Below, one piece after another: positions 17,222 to 25,917 of a stretch of 64,000 nucleotides of DNA. The notes below the pieces were generated by a model. It was given only the letters and a program-made list of their open reading frames with translations, had not been told where the DNA came from and ran no database searches. Position 1 is the first letter of the stretch. Each line of letters opens with the position of its first letter. The translations under genes were made by a program, and so were the position numbers. The stretch is from assembly GCA_965246845.1 (NCBI GenBank), contig CBDFFR010000012.1, positions 1,550,001 through 1,614,000 of the forward strand, written 5' to 3'. Origin of the DNA: JBBRMW01 sp965246845. GTDB lineage: Bacteria; Chloroflexota; Anaerolineae; Aggregatilineales; UBA2796.

Positions 17222-18349
17222 ATGTCAAAGAAGCGTTATCTGGTTCTGTCCATTATCTTCGTGTCTGCTATGCTTCTCGCGGCCTGCACGTCTGCCGCTA
17301 CGCTAACAACTGCGTCCGCAGTACCGACCGGTGTACCAGTTCAAGCCAATCTCTCGTCCATCAACGTTGGTTTGGTTACCGATATTGGCGGCGTGAATGA
17401 TAAAGCGTTCAACCAGTTGGCTTGGATTGGGGTACAGAAAGCCACCAAGGAGATGGGATTCCAATCGAAATTTATAGACTCCAGGCAACCCGGCGACTAT
17501 GAGAAGAACATTGAGGCGTTGGCAGCCGAAGGCTATAACGTCATCATCGCCGTCGGTTCGAAGATGGGCGATGCGACTGCTTTGAAAGCCAAACAACATC
17601 CCAACATCAAATTTGCTATCGTCGACAATACCTATGTTCCAACCAGTGGCTCGCCATCTTGCGCTAACACCATCAAAGATTGCTACACCGATGGTGGACT
17701 AACCAACGTCACGAGTCTGATGTTTGCAGAAGAACAGCTTGGATTTCTGGCGGGTGTCCTAGCGGGCGGCATGTCCAAGTCGGGCTTCGTTTGTTCCATC
17801 TCTAGCATGAAGACCCCGGCGAGTGATCGCTACGTGATCAGCTATCGAGGGGGAGCCGTCTGGCAAGCCGGAGAGAATATCAAGGGAATGAATAACTACA
17901 TCAATATTCAGAACACAGATAGCAACGTTCCTACCATCGCTGACTCCACCGAGGGGAAGGAAACTGCGCATCGCCTGATCGGTGCTGGCTGCGATGTGGT
18001 TTTCGGCGTTGCCGCTAACGGTGCTTTGCTGGCTGCAAAGGAAAACAACGTGATGGCAATCGGCTTCGAGGTCGACCAGTACAACACCTATCCCGAGGCA
18101 AAGAGCGCCTTGCTCTCCTCTGTGCAGAAGAACGTAGATGTTGCAGTCTACAACTACTTGAAAACAGTTGCCAATGATTCTGTCAAGGCTGGCATCAGCA
18201 TCGCCACCTTGCAAAACGGCGGCATTGGTCTGGCTCCTTTCCATGATTGGGAAAGCAACATTCCCGCCGATCTGAAAGCTCGAATCCAGAAAGCCAGCGA
18301 CAGGATCAAAGATGGTTCCATTAGGCTTGATATACCCTCAGCGCGGTAA
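17222..18349 (+). CDS. BMP-family (PnrA/Med-like) substrate-binding lipoprotein
   Basis: This 375-residue extracytoplasmic lipoprotein has a signal ending in the lipobox LLAAC (Cys ~22 is the lipid site) and a short Thr/Ala linker. The BMP fold follows: INVGLVTDIGGVNDKAFNQ, AEGYNVIIAVG, FLAGVLAGGMSKSG, and a late GCDVVFGVAANGALL. BMP proteins bind purine nucleosides and related ligands for NupABC-type importers. No such permease or ATPase is here, and it follows a TCS/FtsX-ABC module on the same strand. It may be an accessory ligand sensor for that module or serve an unlinked importer. ATG 17,222 has an AGGA site and puts the signal peptide at the N terminus. Confidence 0.9.
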   Translation: MSKKRYLVLSIIFVSAMLLAACTSAATLTTASAVPTGVPVQANLSSINVGLVTDIGGVNDKAFNQLAWIGVQKATKEMGFQSKFIDSRQPGDYEKNIEALAAEGYNVIIAVGSKMGDATALKAKQHPNIKFAIVDNTYVPTSGSPSCANTIKDCYTDGGLTNVTSLMFAEEQLGFLAGVLAGGMSKSGFVCSISSMKTPASDRYVISYRGGAVWQAGENIKGMNNYINIQNTDSNVPTIADSTEGKETAHRLIGAGCDVVFGVAANGALLAAKENNVMAIGFEVDQYNTYPEAKSALLSSVQKNVDVAVYNYLKTVANDSVKAGISIATLQNGGIGLAPFHDWESNIPADLKARIQKASDRIKDGSIRLDIPSAR

Positions 18350-18753
18350 AATATCTACTCAGGGTCGATCTATGCGACATCGGCAATAATGAGAGAAGCC
18401 CCATAGAGGCTACTTACGTCATCTGAGCAGCAATCAGCATGGTGCAAGATGATGGTGAGTACCTAGCTCATTCCCATTCAGGTTTGTTCGGATGTCAAAA
18501 GTAGCCACCACAGGGGGAATTATCGAACTGGTTTATTCCCTGAACGAGGGATGAAACAGCGTTATCAGTCTGTCGCACGTGTGTGACAGTATGTTCTGCC
18601 CAGCGCCGGGTCCTGAGGGAACCCCTGAATTTGCGCTGTTGTACGGTCCTTATCAGAAGTCGCCGTAAAACCCCTGATTTTAGCGATGGAGATACAAGGC
18701 GGGTGAATTCGCTGCGGAGGTGGGCCGGGATAGGGTGGAAACGCCTGACCTGA
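18350..18753. other. Convergent intergenic region, unassigned
   Basis: These 404 bases lie between the ends of the BMP gene (+) and the phosphorylase gene (-). I see no gene, no strong hairpin with a T-run and no mobile-element motif I can name. Short reading frames here have no recognisable product. It may be decayed sequence. Confidence 0.35.
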
Positions 18754-19566
18754 TCAGCGTTTCAGCAACATGGGTGCCAACTGTTCGATATAAAACGTGA
18801 CGATCTTTCCGGTTAGTTCGAGCGGGTTCAAAGCGCCTCCGCCCTGCGAGGATAACATGACCGCAAGCGTGCTATCCCAACCCTGATCAGCGCTGCCTCC
18901 GGTTACATCCGAAACCACGCCGCATTCAATAGTCCTGATTTGTTTCCTTTCGCTGTTCCATCGCGACACCGCATACAAATGCGACGAGTCCAGGTTGACA
19001 ATATCACAGCCCTGCGTCCGCGCGCCCTCCAGGAAAGCGTTGTCTTCTTTATAAATAGCGTCGCCCGTTATGGCCTGCACCGGGTGGATGGCTTCGAGGT
19101 TGGCTCCCGGCCACTGCTGTTGAATCATGGTTTTCAGGGACGGATCAGCCGCAATAATTTGGTCGCTGGTATAGTGCGGCGTTGTGCCATCCGCAACAAG
19201 GGCTGTATCTACCAGATAAAAATCGCCCATATGCAAGTCCTTTGTGCCGAGTCCACCCGCCAGCCCATAGGCCAGAATATAATCGAAGCCATAATATGCA
19301 AGCTCGTCTACCGTTGAAGCCGAGACGGGACCGCCGTAAACATGCACCAGTGATAAAAAGTTGATCCCGTTATGCGAGAGCCGTTTCACGCTATCGGGCG
19401 AAACATGGATGAAATATTGTTCTGTCGTCCTGGTCGGGGCGTATTTTTCCAGAATGTGGGGCGGCGGACAATAGCCGACCAGCGCAATTCTGGTGTCTTC
19501 AAACGTGCTGCGTGGGAAGCGCTGGCCGACAAGGTTCGCAGGTAACAAGTGCGGTTGGAGGGACAT
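18754..19566 (-). CDS. Nucleoside phosphorylase family protein (PNP/UDP type)
   Basis: The 270-residue cytoplasmic protein belongs to the purine/uridine phosphorylase superfamily. It contains the family core HVYGGPVSASTVDELAYYG, the strand YILAYGLAGGLG (phosphate/ribose site region) and a later VNLDSSHLYAVS, where canonical enzymes have a Met-Glu-x-x-Ala motif. The Met-Glu is replaced by Leu-Asp, so substrate preference may differ. The C-terminal SDVTGGSADQGWD matches the usual SD(x)5 catalytic region. It is the last gene of the LacI-led operon, 68 bases after the FAD oxidoreductase. This hints that a nucleoside or N-glycoside is part of the imported substrate range. Confidence 0.8.
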   Translation of the reverse strand: MSLQPHLLPANLVGQRFPRSTFEDTRIALVGYCPPPHILEKYAPTRTTEQYFIHVSPDSVKRLSHNGINFLSLVHVYGGPVSASTVDELAYYGFDYILAYGLAGGLGTKDLHMGDFYLVDTALVADGTTPHYTSDQIIAADPSLKTMIQQQWPGANLEAIHPVQAITGDAIYKEDNAFLEGARTQGCDIVNLDSSHLYAVSRWNSERKQIRTIECGVVSDVTGGSADQGWDSTLAVMLSSQGGGALNPLELTGKIVTFYIEQLAPMLLKR

Positions 19567-19634
19567 TGCTTTGAGTCCTGATCAAGTAGACGATGATTTG
19601 AACTCATTTTTGCTAAACCTGCCGTGATCACGGA

Positions 19635-21266
19635 CTAAATGCCAAGCGGATCATTCTTGACGCGCGCAGTCAAACGGATTGCTTCCGGCCATGCGAGCTG
19701 GAAGCCAAGCGTGTTCGTGAGGATCGATTGAAAATCCGTCAACAGAGCGGGTGTGTTGCGGACCTGACGCGGTGTGGTTCCGCTTGACAGGCAATAAGCC
19801 GCGAGCGCCCCGGCTGCCTCGCCGATATTCCACTCGATGGGATGCAGGCGGTAGCAGCCATTGGTAATATGCGTCACACCGAGATTCTTGCAACCGGGCA
19901 GCAGGTTTTCGACGCGGACCGGGATGAGCGCTCCAAGCGGTATCTGGTGCGGCCAGTTGGTGATGTCGAGGTAGGTGCGCCGATAACTGGGATGCAGATC
20001 GATGCGATAGCTCCCAATCCCGACGGTATCCGCGAATTGTTCCGCGCCTTGCAGATTGCCGCGTGCCTCGACGCCAACATGCTGTTCCAGAACGGTGAAC
20101 TCGGCGCGGATGCGGCGACTCTCGCGAATATACGGCGCTTTCGCCAGACCATCTGCCGTTCCGAAAAGGTCCCCGCGCATTTTCAGGCCGGGATACCCAA
20201 CGCCGCCATTACGCCGGGGCGCTTCTGTCTGCATCCAGTAGAAGAGCGAGCGCGCCAGCTCCCTTGAGCCGAGCAAATGTTTTTGCTGTTCATCGGCACT
20301 CACGCCTGCAAGCGGTCCGATCCAGTAATCAAGCTGCGGCCAGTTCACGACCACTGCATCACTCGCCATAAAGCCGTCCGGGTAGTGCCTTCGATACGCT
20401 ATCCGGCGAAAGTGCCAGAGGTCCGTGCCATGTGCGGAGTCCGTATCCTCGATGAAGAGCGGGCGCGTGACGGGTTCGAGCGAGATCGGGTCGCAATATG
20501 TCCAGCTTAACATCCGGTCCGGCCAGAATTCCGCTTTGTATTTGGACCAGAACTCGTAGCTGGCGGGCTTCTCGATGGTGTGATCCACATTCGGATAGTA
20601 ACTCATCACGAAAACCCACGAGTGCGATTGTTGATCGAGCGGATCAGCCGCACCAGGCAGCGCGTTTGGTTCTCCGGTTTCGGCTTGACTTTCCGCGCCT
20701 GTGACGTGTTCGACACCTGCCAGATCAAGCAAATCGCCAGGTTCCGTTGCATCGATAATATAGCGAGCGCTGATCGTCACCTGTTCATCCATCTGCGCAT
20801 CATGGAAGGTGACGGCGCGTATGTTGTCCCCATCCATCTCCGCGCCGATGGGTGTATGTTCCAGCAAAATCGTAACCCGTTGCGTCGAAATATAGGACGC
20901 AAGCATTTCATAAAGAACAGCCAGTGCGATACGTGGCTCGTGACAGAGTGGGCTGACATTGCCCATGCCGGGGTTGAATGTCGGGTTCGCGGCCACCTCC
21001 GGCAGTAGCGGATAATTGCGTCGGTAGTATTCCCGAATTCCAGCACGCAGCCGCCTGTAGCTGGCCGTGCAGCCGGTCTCCGTGCGGTCGATCCAGGGAT
21101 TCTCATCGGGTGGCACGCCTTGCGCGGTCAACTGTCCGCCGATCCAGTCCGTCGCTTCGGTCAGGATGACACGTTGTCCGAGTTTCGCGGCGGCAAGCGC
21201 GCCTGCCACTCCACCCAGACCGCCGCCTGCGATTAAAATATCGGCTTGAAGTTCACGATGAGTCAT
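19635..21266 (-). CDS. FAD-dependent oxidoreductase (FAD_oxidored family)
   Basis: The 543-residue flavoprotein has the dinucleotide motif IAGGGLGGVAG at residues 12-22 and the acidic ribose-binding end of strand two (VILTEATDWIGGQ). YIIDATEPGDLL, near residue 170, is the usual second FAD contact. The C-terminal GCKNLGVTHITNGCYRLHPIEW..GEAAG is typical of this family of large secretory- or sugar-linked oxidoreductases of uncertain substrate. ATG 21,266 is chosen over longer upstream frames because those would run through the permease gene, and AAAGG precedes it. It starts two bases after the permease stop, inside the LacI-led sugar operon. Confidence 0.85.
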   Translation of the reverse strand: MTHRELQADILIAGGGLGGVAGALAAAKLGQRVILTEATDWIGGQLTAQGVPPDENPWIDRTETGCTASYRRLRAGIREYYRRNYPLLPEVAANPTFNPGMGNVSPLCHEPRIALAVLYEMLASYISTQRVTILLEHTPIGAEMDGDNIRAVTFHDAQMDEQVTISARYIIDATEPGDLLDLAGVEHVTGAESQAETGEPNALPGAADPLDQQSHSWVFVMSYYPNVDHTIEKPASYEFWSKYKAEFWPDRMLSWTYCDPISLEPVTRPLFIEDTDSAHGTDLWHFRRIAYRRHYPDGFMASDAVVVNWPQLDYWIGPLAGVSADEQQKHLLGSRELARSLFYWMQTEAPRRNGGVGYPGLKMRGDLFGTADGLAKAPYIRESRRIRAEFTVLEQHVGVEARGNLQGAEQFADTVGIGSYRIDLHPSYRRTYLDITNWPHQIPLGALIPVRVENLLPGCKNLGVTHITNGCYRLHPIEWNIGEAAGALAAYCLSSGTTPRQVRNTPALLTDFQSILTNTLGFQLAWPEAIRLTARVKNDPLGI

Positions 21267-21268
21267 AG

Positions 21269-22147
21269 TCAACCTTTGACGCCGGATGAGGCGAATGTAT
21301 CGATAATTTGACGTTGCGCGACGATATACAGGATGAGAACGGGAACAACCGCAAGTGTGGTCGCGGCAAGCTGCAGATGCCAGAGCGGGGTTCCATAGAC
21401 ATCGTTGAAGTTGCGCAGCGAGAGCGGCAGCGTAAACAGATTGAGGTCGTCCAGATAGACCAGCGGTTCGAGATAATTGTTCCAACTGGCAAGAAAAACC
21501 AAAATCATCAGGCCACCGAGCGCGGGACGGGCAATCGGAAGGGCGATACGCCAGAAGATGCCGAAGCGACCCGCGCCATCGAGCATGGCCGCTTCTTCGA
21601 CTTCGCGCGGAATGGACAGAAAAAACTGACGCATCATGAACGCGCCCAACACGCTCGGCGCTCCGAAGATTGGGATGATAATCAGCGGAATATGCGTATT
21701 GATCAGGCTCAACTGCTTCATAAAGAAGAAGTTCGGAACAATCGTCACTTCCGAAGGCATCATCAATGCGCTCAGGAGAATGACGAACAGCACCAGCCGA
21801 CCCGGAAACATAATCCGCGCGAAGGCATACCCGGAGAGCGACGCGACAAGCAGCGTCCCGGCGGTGACGAGTATGGCGATATACAGGCTGTTGAAATAAT
21901 GCTGCGCGAAAGGCTGATAATTGAAGACTTCAATGAAGTTTTCGGGATGCCATGTTTGCGGCAACAGGCGTGGCGGGAACTCGAAAATCGCGCTTTGCGA
22001 TTTGAACCCGCTCGTGATCATCCACCAGAAAGGAAAAATGAAGGGTACTGCAAGCAGAACCAGCAGGAAGTACAGCGCACCGCGTCTGAGAGCGTCCATG
22101 GTGCGTTGAACGCCCCGTTCCGAATAGGGAAAGCGCAGTGTGGTCAT
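21269..22147 (-). CDS. CUT1 sugar ABC transporter permease, MalG type
   Basis: The 292-residue inner-membrane permease has six hydrophobic segments and the N-terminal FPFWWMITSGFKSQ typical of MalG/UgpE. The EAA loop reads EEAAMLDGAGRFGIFWRIALPIARPALG, which contacts the ATPase. ATG 22,147 overlaps the stop of the MalF-type gene by four bases. Longer in-frame starts upstream are rejected because that part overlaps the MalF-type gene and lacks a membrane profile. No ATPase is encoded in the operon, so a shared MsiK-like ATPase elsewhere is likely. Confidence 0.93.
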   Translation of the reverse strand: MTTLRFPYSERGVQRTMDALRRGALYFLLVLLAVPFIFPFWWMITSGFKSQSAIFEFPPRLLPQTWHPENFIEVFNYQPFAQHYFNSLYIAILVTAGTLLVASLSGYAFARIMFPGRLVLFVILLSALMMPSEVTIVPNFFFMKQLSLINTHIPLIIIPIFGAPSVLGAFMMRQFFLSIPREVEEAAMLDGAGRFGIFWRIALPIARPALGGLMILVFLASWNNYLEPLVYLDDLNLFTLPLSLRNFNDVYGTPLWHLQLAATTLAVVPVLILYIVAQRQIIDTFASSGVKG

Positions 22148-23082
22148 GATTGAGCGGCACGACCGCGCAGCGCGAATTGAAGGGCGGTCAGGACAAGCGC
22201 AATACCAAACAGGATCGCGGCCAGTGCGCTCGCGTACCCCGTCTTGAAGCCAAGAAACGCTGTGTAGTAAATATAGTAGACGAGGACGAAGGTAGCGTTG
22301 GCGGGACCGCCTTCGGTCATCAGGTTGATGTGATCGAAGACGCGCAGTGAGCCGATCACGGTGATCACTGTCACGAACAGCAGCGTGGGAGCGAGCAACG
22401 GAAGCGTGATCGACCGGAAAACCTGTATGCGATTCGCGCCATCGACCATCGCGGCTTCGCGATATTCGCCCGGAATGTTCGTAATCGCGGCCAGCAGAAT
22501 AACCATATTCAACCCGACGTTCTTCAAAACAAGCGTACCGACGACACCAAGCATCGCCCATGTGGGTTCGCGCAGCCAGTTCGGCCCCTTGACGCCGATG
22601 ATCGACAAAATCTGATTGAGCGTCCCCTGTTCACCCTGTAGCATGAACCGCCATACCACAGCCCACGCGACCGCCGAAGTCACTACTGGCGAGAAGAACA
22701 GGACTCGAAAAATCGTGACGCCAGCGAGCTTTTGCGCCAGCAGTACCGCCAGAAACAGCGCCAGCGCAATATTCGCTGGAACAAGCAGCGTCGTGAAGAT
22801 AAGCGAATTTGTCACTGCTTTTGTGAACAGCGCGTCGTTCGTCAGAATTGTGAGATAGTTGTTCAGCCCCACCGCCTTGACCGACCCGGTGAGTAGATTT
22901 CGATCCTGAGTGCTGAATACGAACACCGCAAGCAAGGGTCCAATCACGAATAACAGAAAGCCGAGCATTTGCGGCGCGATGAACAGATAGCCCCACACAG
23001 CCTCGTGTCCTGCCGATCCGCTGCGGTGCTGTGCGTTGAGGCGTCTCGCCATCTGCCCGCGCGCGAGTTGTTGAACAGCCAT
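22144..23082 (-). CDS. CUT1 sugar ABC transporter permease, MalF type
   Basis: The 312-residue permease begins with a soluble N terminus and then LFIAPQMLGFLLFVIGPLLAVFVFS, the standard MalF/UgpA opening. Six membrane segments and the EAA loop YREAAMVDGANRIQVFRSITLPLLAP follow. It pairs with the MalG-type protein, whose start codon overlaps its stop. It lies 71 bases downstream of the binding-protein gene. Confidence 0.93.
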   Translation of the reverse strand: MAVQQLARGQMARRLNAQHRSGSAGHEAVWGYLFIAPQMLGFLLFVIGPLLAVFVFSTQDRNLLTGSVKAVGLNNYLTILTNDALFTKAVTNSLIFTTLLVPANIALALFLAVLLAQKLAGVTIFRVLFFSPVVTSAVAWAVVWRFMLQGEQGTLNQILSIIGVKGPNWLREPTWAMLGVVGTLVLKNVGLNMVILLAAITNIPGEYREAAMVDGANRIQVFRSITLPLLAPTLLFVTVITVIGSLRVFDHINLMTEGGPANATFVLVYYIYYTAFLGFKTGYASALAAILFGIALVLTALQFALRGRAAQS

Positions 23083-23153
23083 AGAGTGATCCTCATCATG
23101 GCCGCTGTCCGGTTTGACCGGACAGCAGCAACTTTTCGGTGGAGTGTGCCGAC

Positions 23154-24431
23154 TTACTGCTTGAGCAGTGGGTCTACCGCCTTGCAGACCTTCTCCATCA
23201 CCGCTGCGATGTCTGCGTTGGCTGTCCAGAGTTCATCGAAAATAGCGTTGGTGGCAAGGCTGATTGCTGAGAAGTTCGGGTGCGAGGGCAGCACGCGCCC
23301 CTTGCTGATGCCATCAACGACAAGCTGCATTTGTTCCGGCTTGAGGCGCTGATTGCTCTTGAGGAAAGCATCGCTGCTCAGGATCGTCTTGCGTGCCGAA
23401 GGGAAGAACTGCGCCAACTTCGCGGAGTTGTCCTTATTGGTCATGAAGGCGAGGAAATCAAGCGTCGTCTGCACGTTTTTACCATTCGTGAAGACACCCA
23501 GCGCGGCCTGCCCGGTCGTCGCGCCATCACCTGCTGGACCCTTCGGCAGCGGCGCAATGCCCCACTTGAAGGTCGCGCTGTCGAGCTTCGTCAGGCGGCT
23601 GATCTGGCCTATGGTCATCGCGCTCTTTCCGGTGAAGAAGTCGGCATTCTCCCCCGGCGGGACGGCACTTTTATCCTTGAATACCATGTCATGATACAAC
23701 CGAATGGCATCCACGCTGTTCTTGCTGTTCAACAGACAGGTATTATTGGCGTCCCACGCATCGCCACCATAGGCGCGGATGATGGGCGTCAGGGTCGTCC
23801 AGAAGCCACCCGGCTTGTAAACGTTGGCGTCCACGCTCTCCAGCCCATACGCTTTCTGCGTCTCCGCAATCTTCTTCGCGGCGCTGGCAAGCGCTGCCCA
23901 CGTCCATTCGCCCTTTGCCGCCTGTTCCGCTGGCGTCGCGAGACCTGCCGCCGCGAACATATCCGCATTATAGATGAGCAGGAACGGGGACGTGCTGAAC
24001 GGTAGCGCATAAACCTTGCTGCCTGTTTGCCACAAGCCAAGCGCAGATTTTTCAAAGTCGTTGAAGTCATAATCCGCGCCAGCGGCGAAAGTCGGCGTGA
24101 GATCCGTCAGGACTCCGCTGGCGATGAACTGCGGCGCGGTGTTTTCCAGAATCCAGCCGCCATCGGGAGCGTTGCTGCCCGCGAGTTGCAGCGTGAGTTT
24201 GGTGGTGTAATCGTTGAACGGGATCGTGTCGAACTGCACAGTGACATTTGGAGTCTTCTTGTTGTATTCGGCGGCGATGCCCTTCAACATATCCATCGCC
24301 GGACCCGGACCAATCCAGACTGTGAAGCGCAGTTTGACGGCATTCTGTGCCTGTGCGTGGTGGGTCGCGCCAAATGTAGCCGCGACGAGCAGCAGCGCCA
24401 GAACAAATTTGAGAAAACGAGACTTTTGCAT
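23154..24431 (-). CDS. Extracellular sugar-binding protein, family 1
   Basis: The 425-residue secreted binding protein has a signal peptide at residues 1-29 (MQKSRFLKFVLALLLVAATFG.., cleavage after HAQA). The mature family-1 fold opens with LRFTVWIGPGPAMDMLKGIAAEYNKKTPNVTVQ. Other marks are YALPFSTSPFLLIYNADMF and an aromatic-rich core expected for carbohydrate stacking. Notably, the usual lipobox cysteine is absent, so it is either free or anchored otherwise. It is encoded 33 bases after the LacI gene and before the two permeases. Confidence 0.92.
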   Translation of the reverse strand: MQKSRFLKFVLALLLVAATFGATHHAQAQNAVKLRFTVWIGPGPAMDMLKGIAAEYNKKTPNVTVQFDTIPFNDYTTKLTLQLAGSNAPDGGWILENTAPQFIASGVLTDLTPTFAAGADYDFNDFEKSALGLWQTGSKVYALPFSTSPFLLIYNADMFAAAGLATPAEQAAKGEWTWAALASAAKKIAETQKAYGLESVDANVYKPGGFWTTLTPIIRAYGGDAWDANNTCLLNSKNSVDAIRLYHDMVFKDKSAVPPGENADFFTGKSAMTIGQISRLTKLDSATFKWGIAPLPKGPAGDGATTGQAALGVFTNGKNVQTTLDFLAFMTNKDNSAKLAQFFPSARKTILSSDAFLKSNQRLKPEQMQLVVDGISKGRVLPSHPNFSAISLATNAIFDELWTANADIAAVMEKVCKAVDPLLKQ

Positions 24432-24464
24432 GGTGAAAATCCTCTCTGAACTTTTGTTGAACGA

Positions 24465-25511
24465 CTATCGAGCAGCAACGGTGCTTCCGGCATGGAAGGC
24501 GCAAGGCAGCGTCACGCGATAGGGCAGCGCCGCCGCGTCTCCGTCGAGCATCCGCAGAAGCATGGTTACGGCTTCGCGCCCCATCGCGGCGCGTGGGATT
24601 TCAAAACTGGTCCAGTCGCGAGGTAATTCAACGAATGAAACCGAGTTTCCGAGGACTGCTATCGAGAAGTCTTGCGGGCAGCGCAATCCTGTTTGCTCAC
24701 CTGCCTGGAGAAGCGCTTCACCGAAGGCGTTATCTTCAGCGAGGAATGCGGTCACGCCGATTGCCAGGTAGCGATTGAGAAGCGCGCTATTGATTTGCGC
24801 AGGTTCGACGCGGCAAATCAAGTCGGTAGACGCAGCCAACCCCTGCGCTTGCATCATCCTGCGATACCCGCTCTCGCGGTCGGTGGAGGACTCTGCTTCT
24901 TGCATGGTACGGAAATACGCAATGCGACGATGCCCCAACGCGAGTATATGGCCGGCAATCTGCGCTGTCGCATCCTCATATCCAGCAGCGATGTAGGATA
25001 TGTTGTTTTCCGGAGTGTCGCGGCGTCCGATGAACACATACGGAAACCCTTCCGCCGCGAGTGCGCGTATCTCTGCCCGGTCGGGATGGCGGCCTAGCAA
25101 GATCCCACCATCGGCGAGATGCAGGCGGTTGACCCCATTGCGATAGAGCGAACGGCGTCCGGTTGCATCGGCGGCACTCGCGATGAGCAACAAATCGTAG
25201 CCTTGAGCAGCGGCTTCGGCCTCTACGCCAATCAGGAACGGGTAGTAGAAATCGCGCGACTCGATAGGAAAAGTCGCCTCAAAGGTGAACACGCCAATGA
25301 TCCGGTTGCGCCCCCCGGCGAGGCTTTTTGCCGCAGGATTCGCAGCATACCCAAGTTCGCGAACCGCGTCCCAGATGCGAGACTGCGTTGCCTGACTGAT
25401 GCGTGCGCTTGTGCCGACGCGCCCATTCACCACCACCGATACGGCGGCTTCGGATGTCTTTGCGAGTTTTGCAACATCAGCAATTTTCGGACGAGAACGG
25501 GTTTCACTCAT
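24465..25511 (-). CDS. LacI-family transcriptional repressor
   Basis: The 348-residue repressor has an N-terminal helix-turn-helix (KIADVAKLAKTSEAAVSVVVNG, residues ~9-30) and hinge helix YAANPAAKSLAGG (~55-67). A periplasmic-binding-protein-like effector domain follows. ATG 25,511 is chosen since the HTH then begins at the usual place. The longer start at 25,571 would place codons over operator 1. Two matching operators and a strong promoter lie directly upstream, so it probably represses itself and the whole downstream operon until a sugar ligand binds. Confidence 0.93.
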   Translation of the reverse strand: MSETRSRPKIADVAKLAKTSEAAVSVVVNGRVGTSARISQATQSRIWDAVRELGYAANPAAKSLAGGRNRIIGVFTFEATFPIESRDFYYPFLIGVEAEAAAQGYDLLLIASAADATGRRSLYRNGVNRLHLADGGILLGRHPDRAEIRALAAEGFPYVFIGRRDTPENNISYIAAGYEDATAQIAGHILALGHRRIAYFRTMQEAESSTDRESGYRRMMQAQGLAASTDLICRVEPAQINSALLNRYLAIGVTAFLAEDNAFGEALLQAGEQTGLRCPQDFSIAVLGNSVSFVELPRDWTSFEIPRAAMGREAVTMLLRMLDGDAAALPYRVTLPCAFHAGSTVAAR

Positions 25512-25541
25512 GACGCGGCAGATTTCCTGAAAAATGTGGTA

Positions 25542-25563
25542 TTTGATAAACCGATTTATCAAA
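25542..25563. promoter_or_regulatory. LacI-family operator 1
   Basis: Perfect 22-base palindrome except for the centre: arms TTTGATAAA and TTTATCAAA around CCGA, with the central CG typical of LacI-family sites. It sits in the leader, between the transcription start and the repressor start codon. Confidence 0.85.
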
Positions 25564-25584
25564 ACAGTCAAAAAACAAACGCTT

Positions 25585-25606
25585 TTTGATGAAGCGCTTT
25601 ATCAGA
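25585..25606. promoter_or_regulatory. LacI-family operator 2
   Basis: Arms TTTGATGAA and TTTATCAGA flank GCGC, a slightly imperfect copy of operator 1 with its centre 43 bases away. It covers the predicted transcription start just downstream of the -10 element. Confidence 0.82.
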
Positions 25607-25607
25607 G

Positions 25608-25635
25608 AGTATAGATAGATTTTTTTCGCTGTCAA
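25608..25635 (-). promoter_or_regulatory. Sigma-70-type promoter of the LacI-led operon
   Basis: On the minus strand TTGACA (25,635-25,630) and TATACT (25,613-25,608) are separated by 16 bases. The predicted start near 25,601 falls within operator 2, so repressor binding would block initiation. Confidence 0.82.
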
Positions 25636-25917
25636 GTGTCGGTAATTTTGCAGCCCTGATATTGTGTTTGGCTTGTGCCAATCCGGTGACAGTTCCTGAT
25701 TTGGTTTACTATGGTCGCCGACCTTTTCGTTGATGATGTCGAGGTTGAAGTTATGCTCTGGTACGTTGTCTGTCGGAGCGACTTGCCTTCGCCTGCGTCC
25801 GGCGCATCAAATGGACCTGTGCCAATCGGCTTGGGAAACCTGCACAAACGTGTTGCAATATTCCGCTCGCAAGATAAACTGAAACTTCATTGGACCGAAC
25901 CTTCCAGGAGGCCATCG

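Noticed and set aside
21267..21485. 73-residue N-terminal extension of the FAD oxidoreductase
   Set aside because: It overlaps the permease gene in another frame; the FAD motif normally starts within the first ~20 residues, as it does from ATG 21,266.
22148..22561. N-terminal extension of the MalG-type permease
   Set aside because: It would run 138 residues through the MalF-type gene in another frame and is Arg/Ser-rich without membrane character; ATG 22,147 overlaps the upstream stop as expected.
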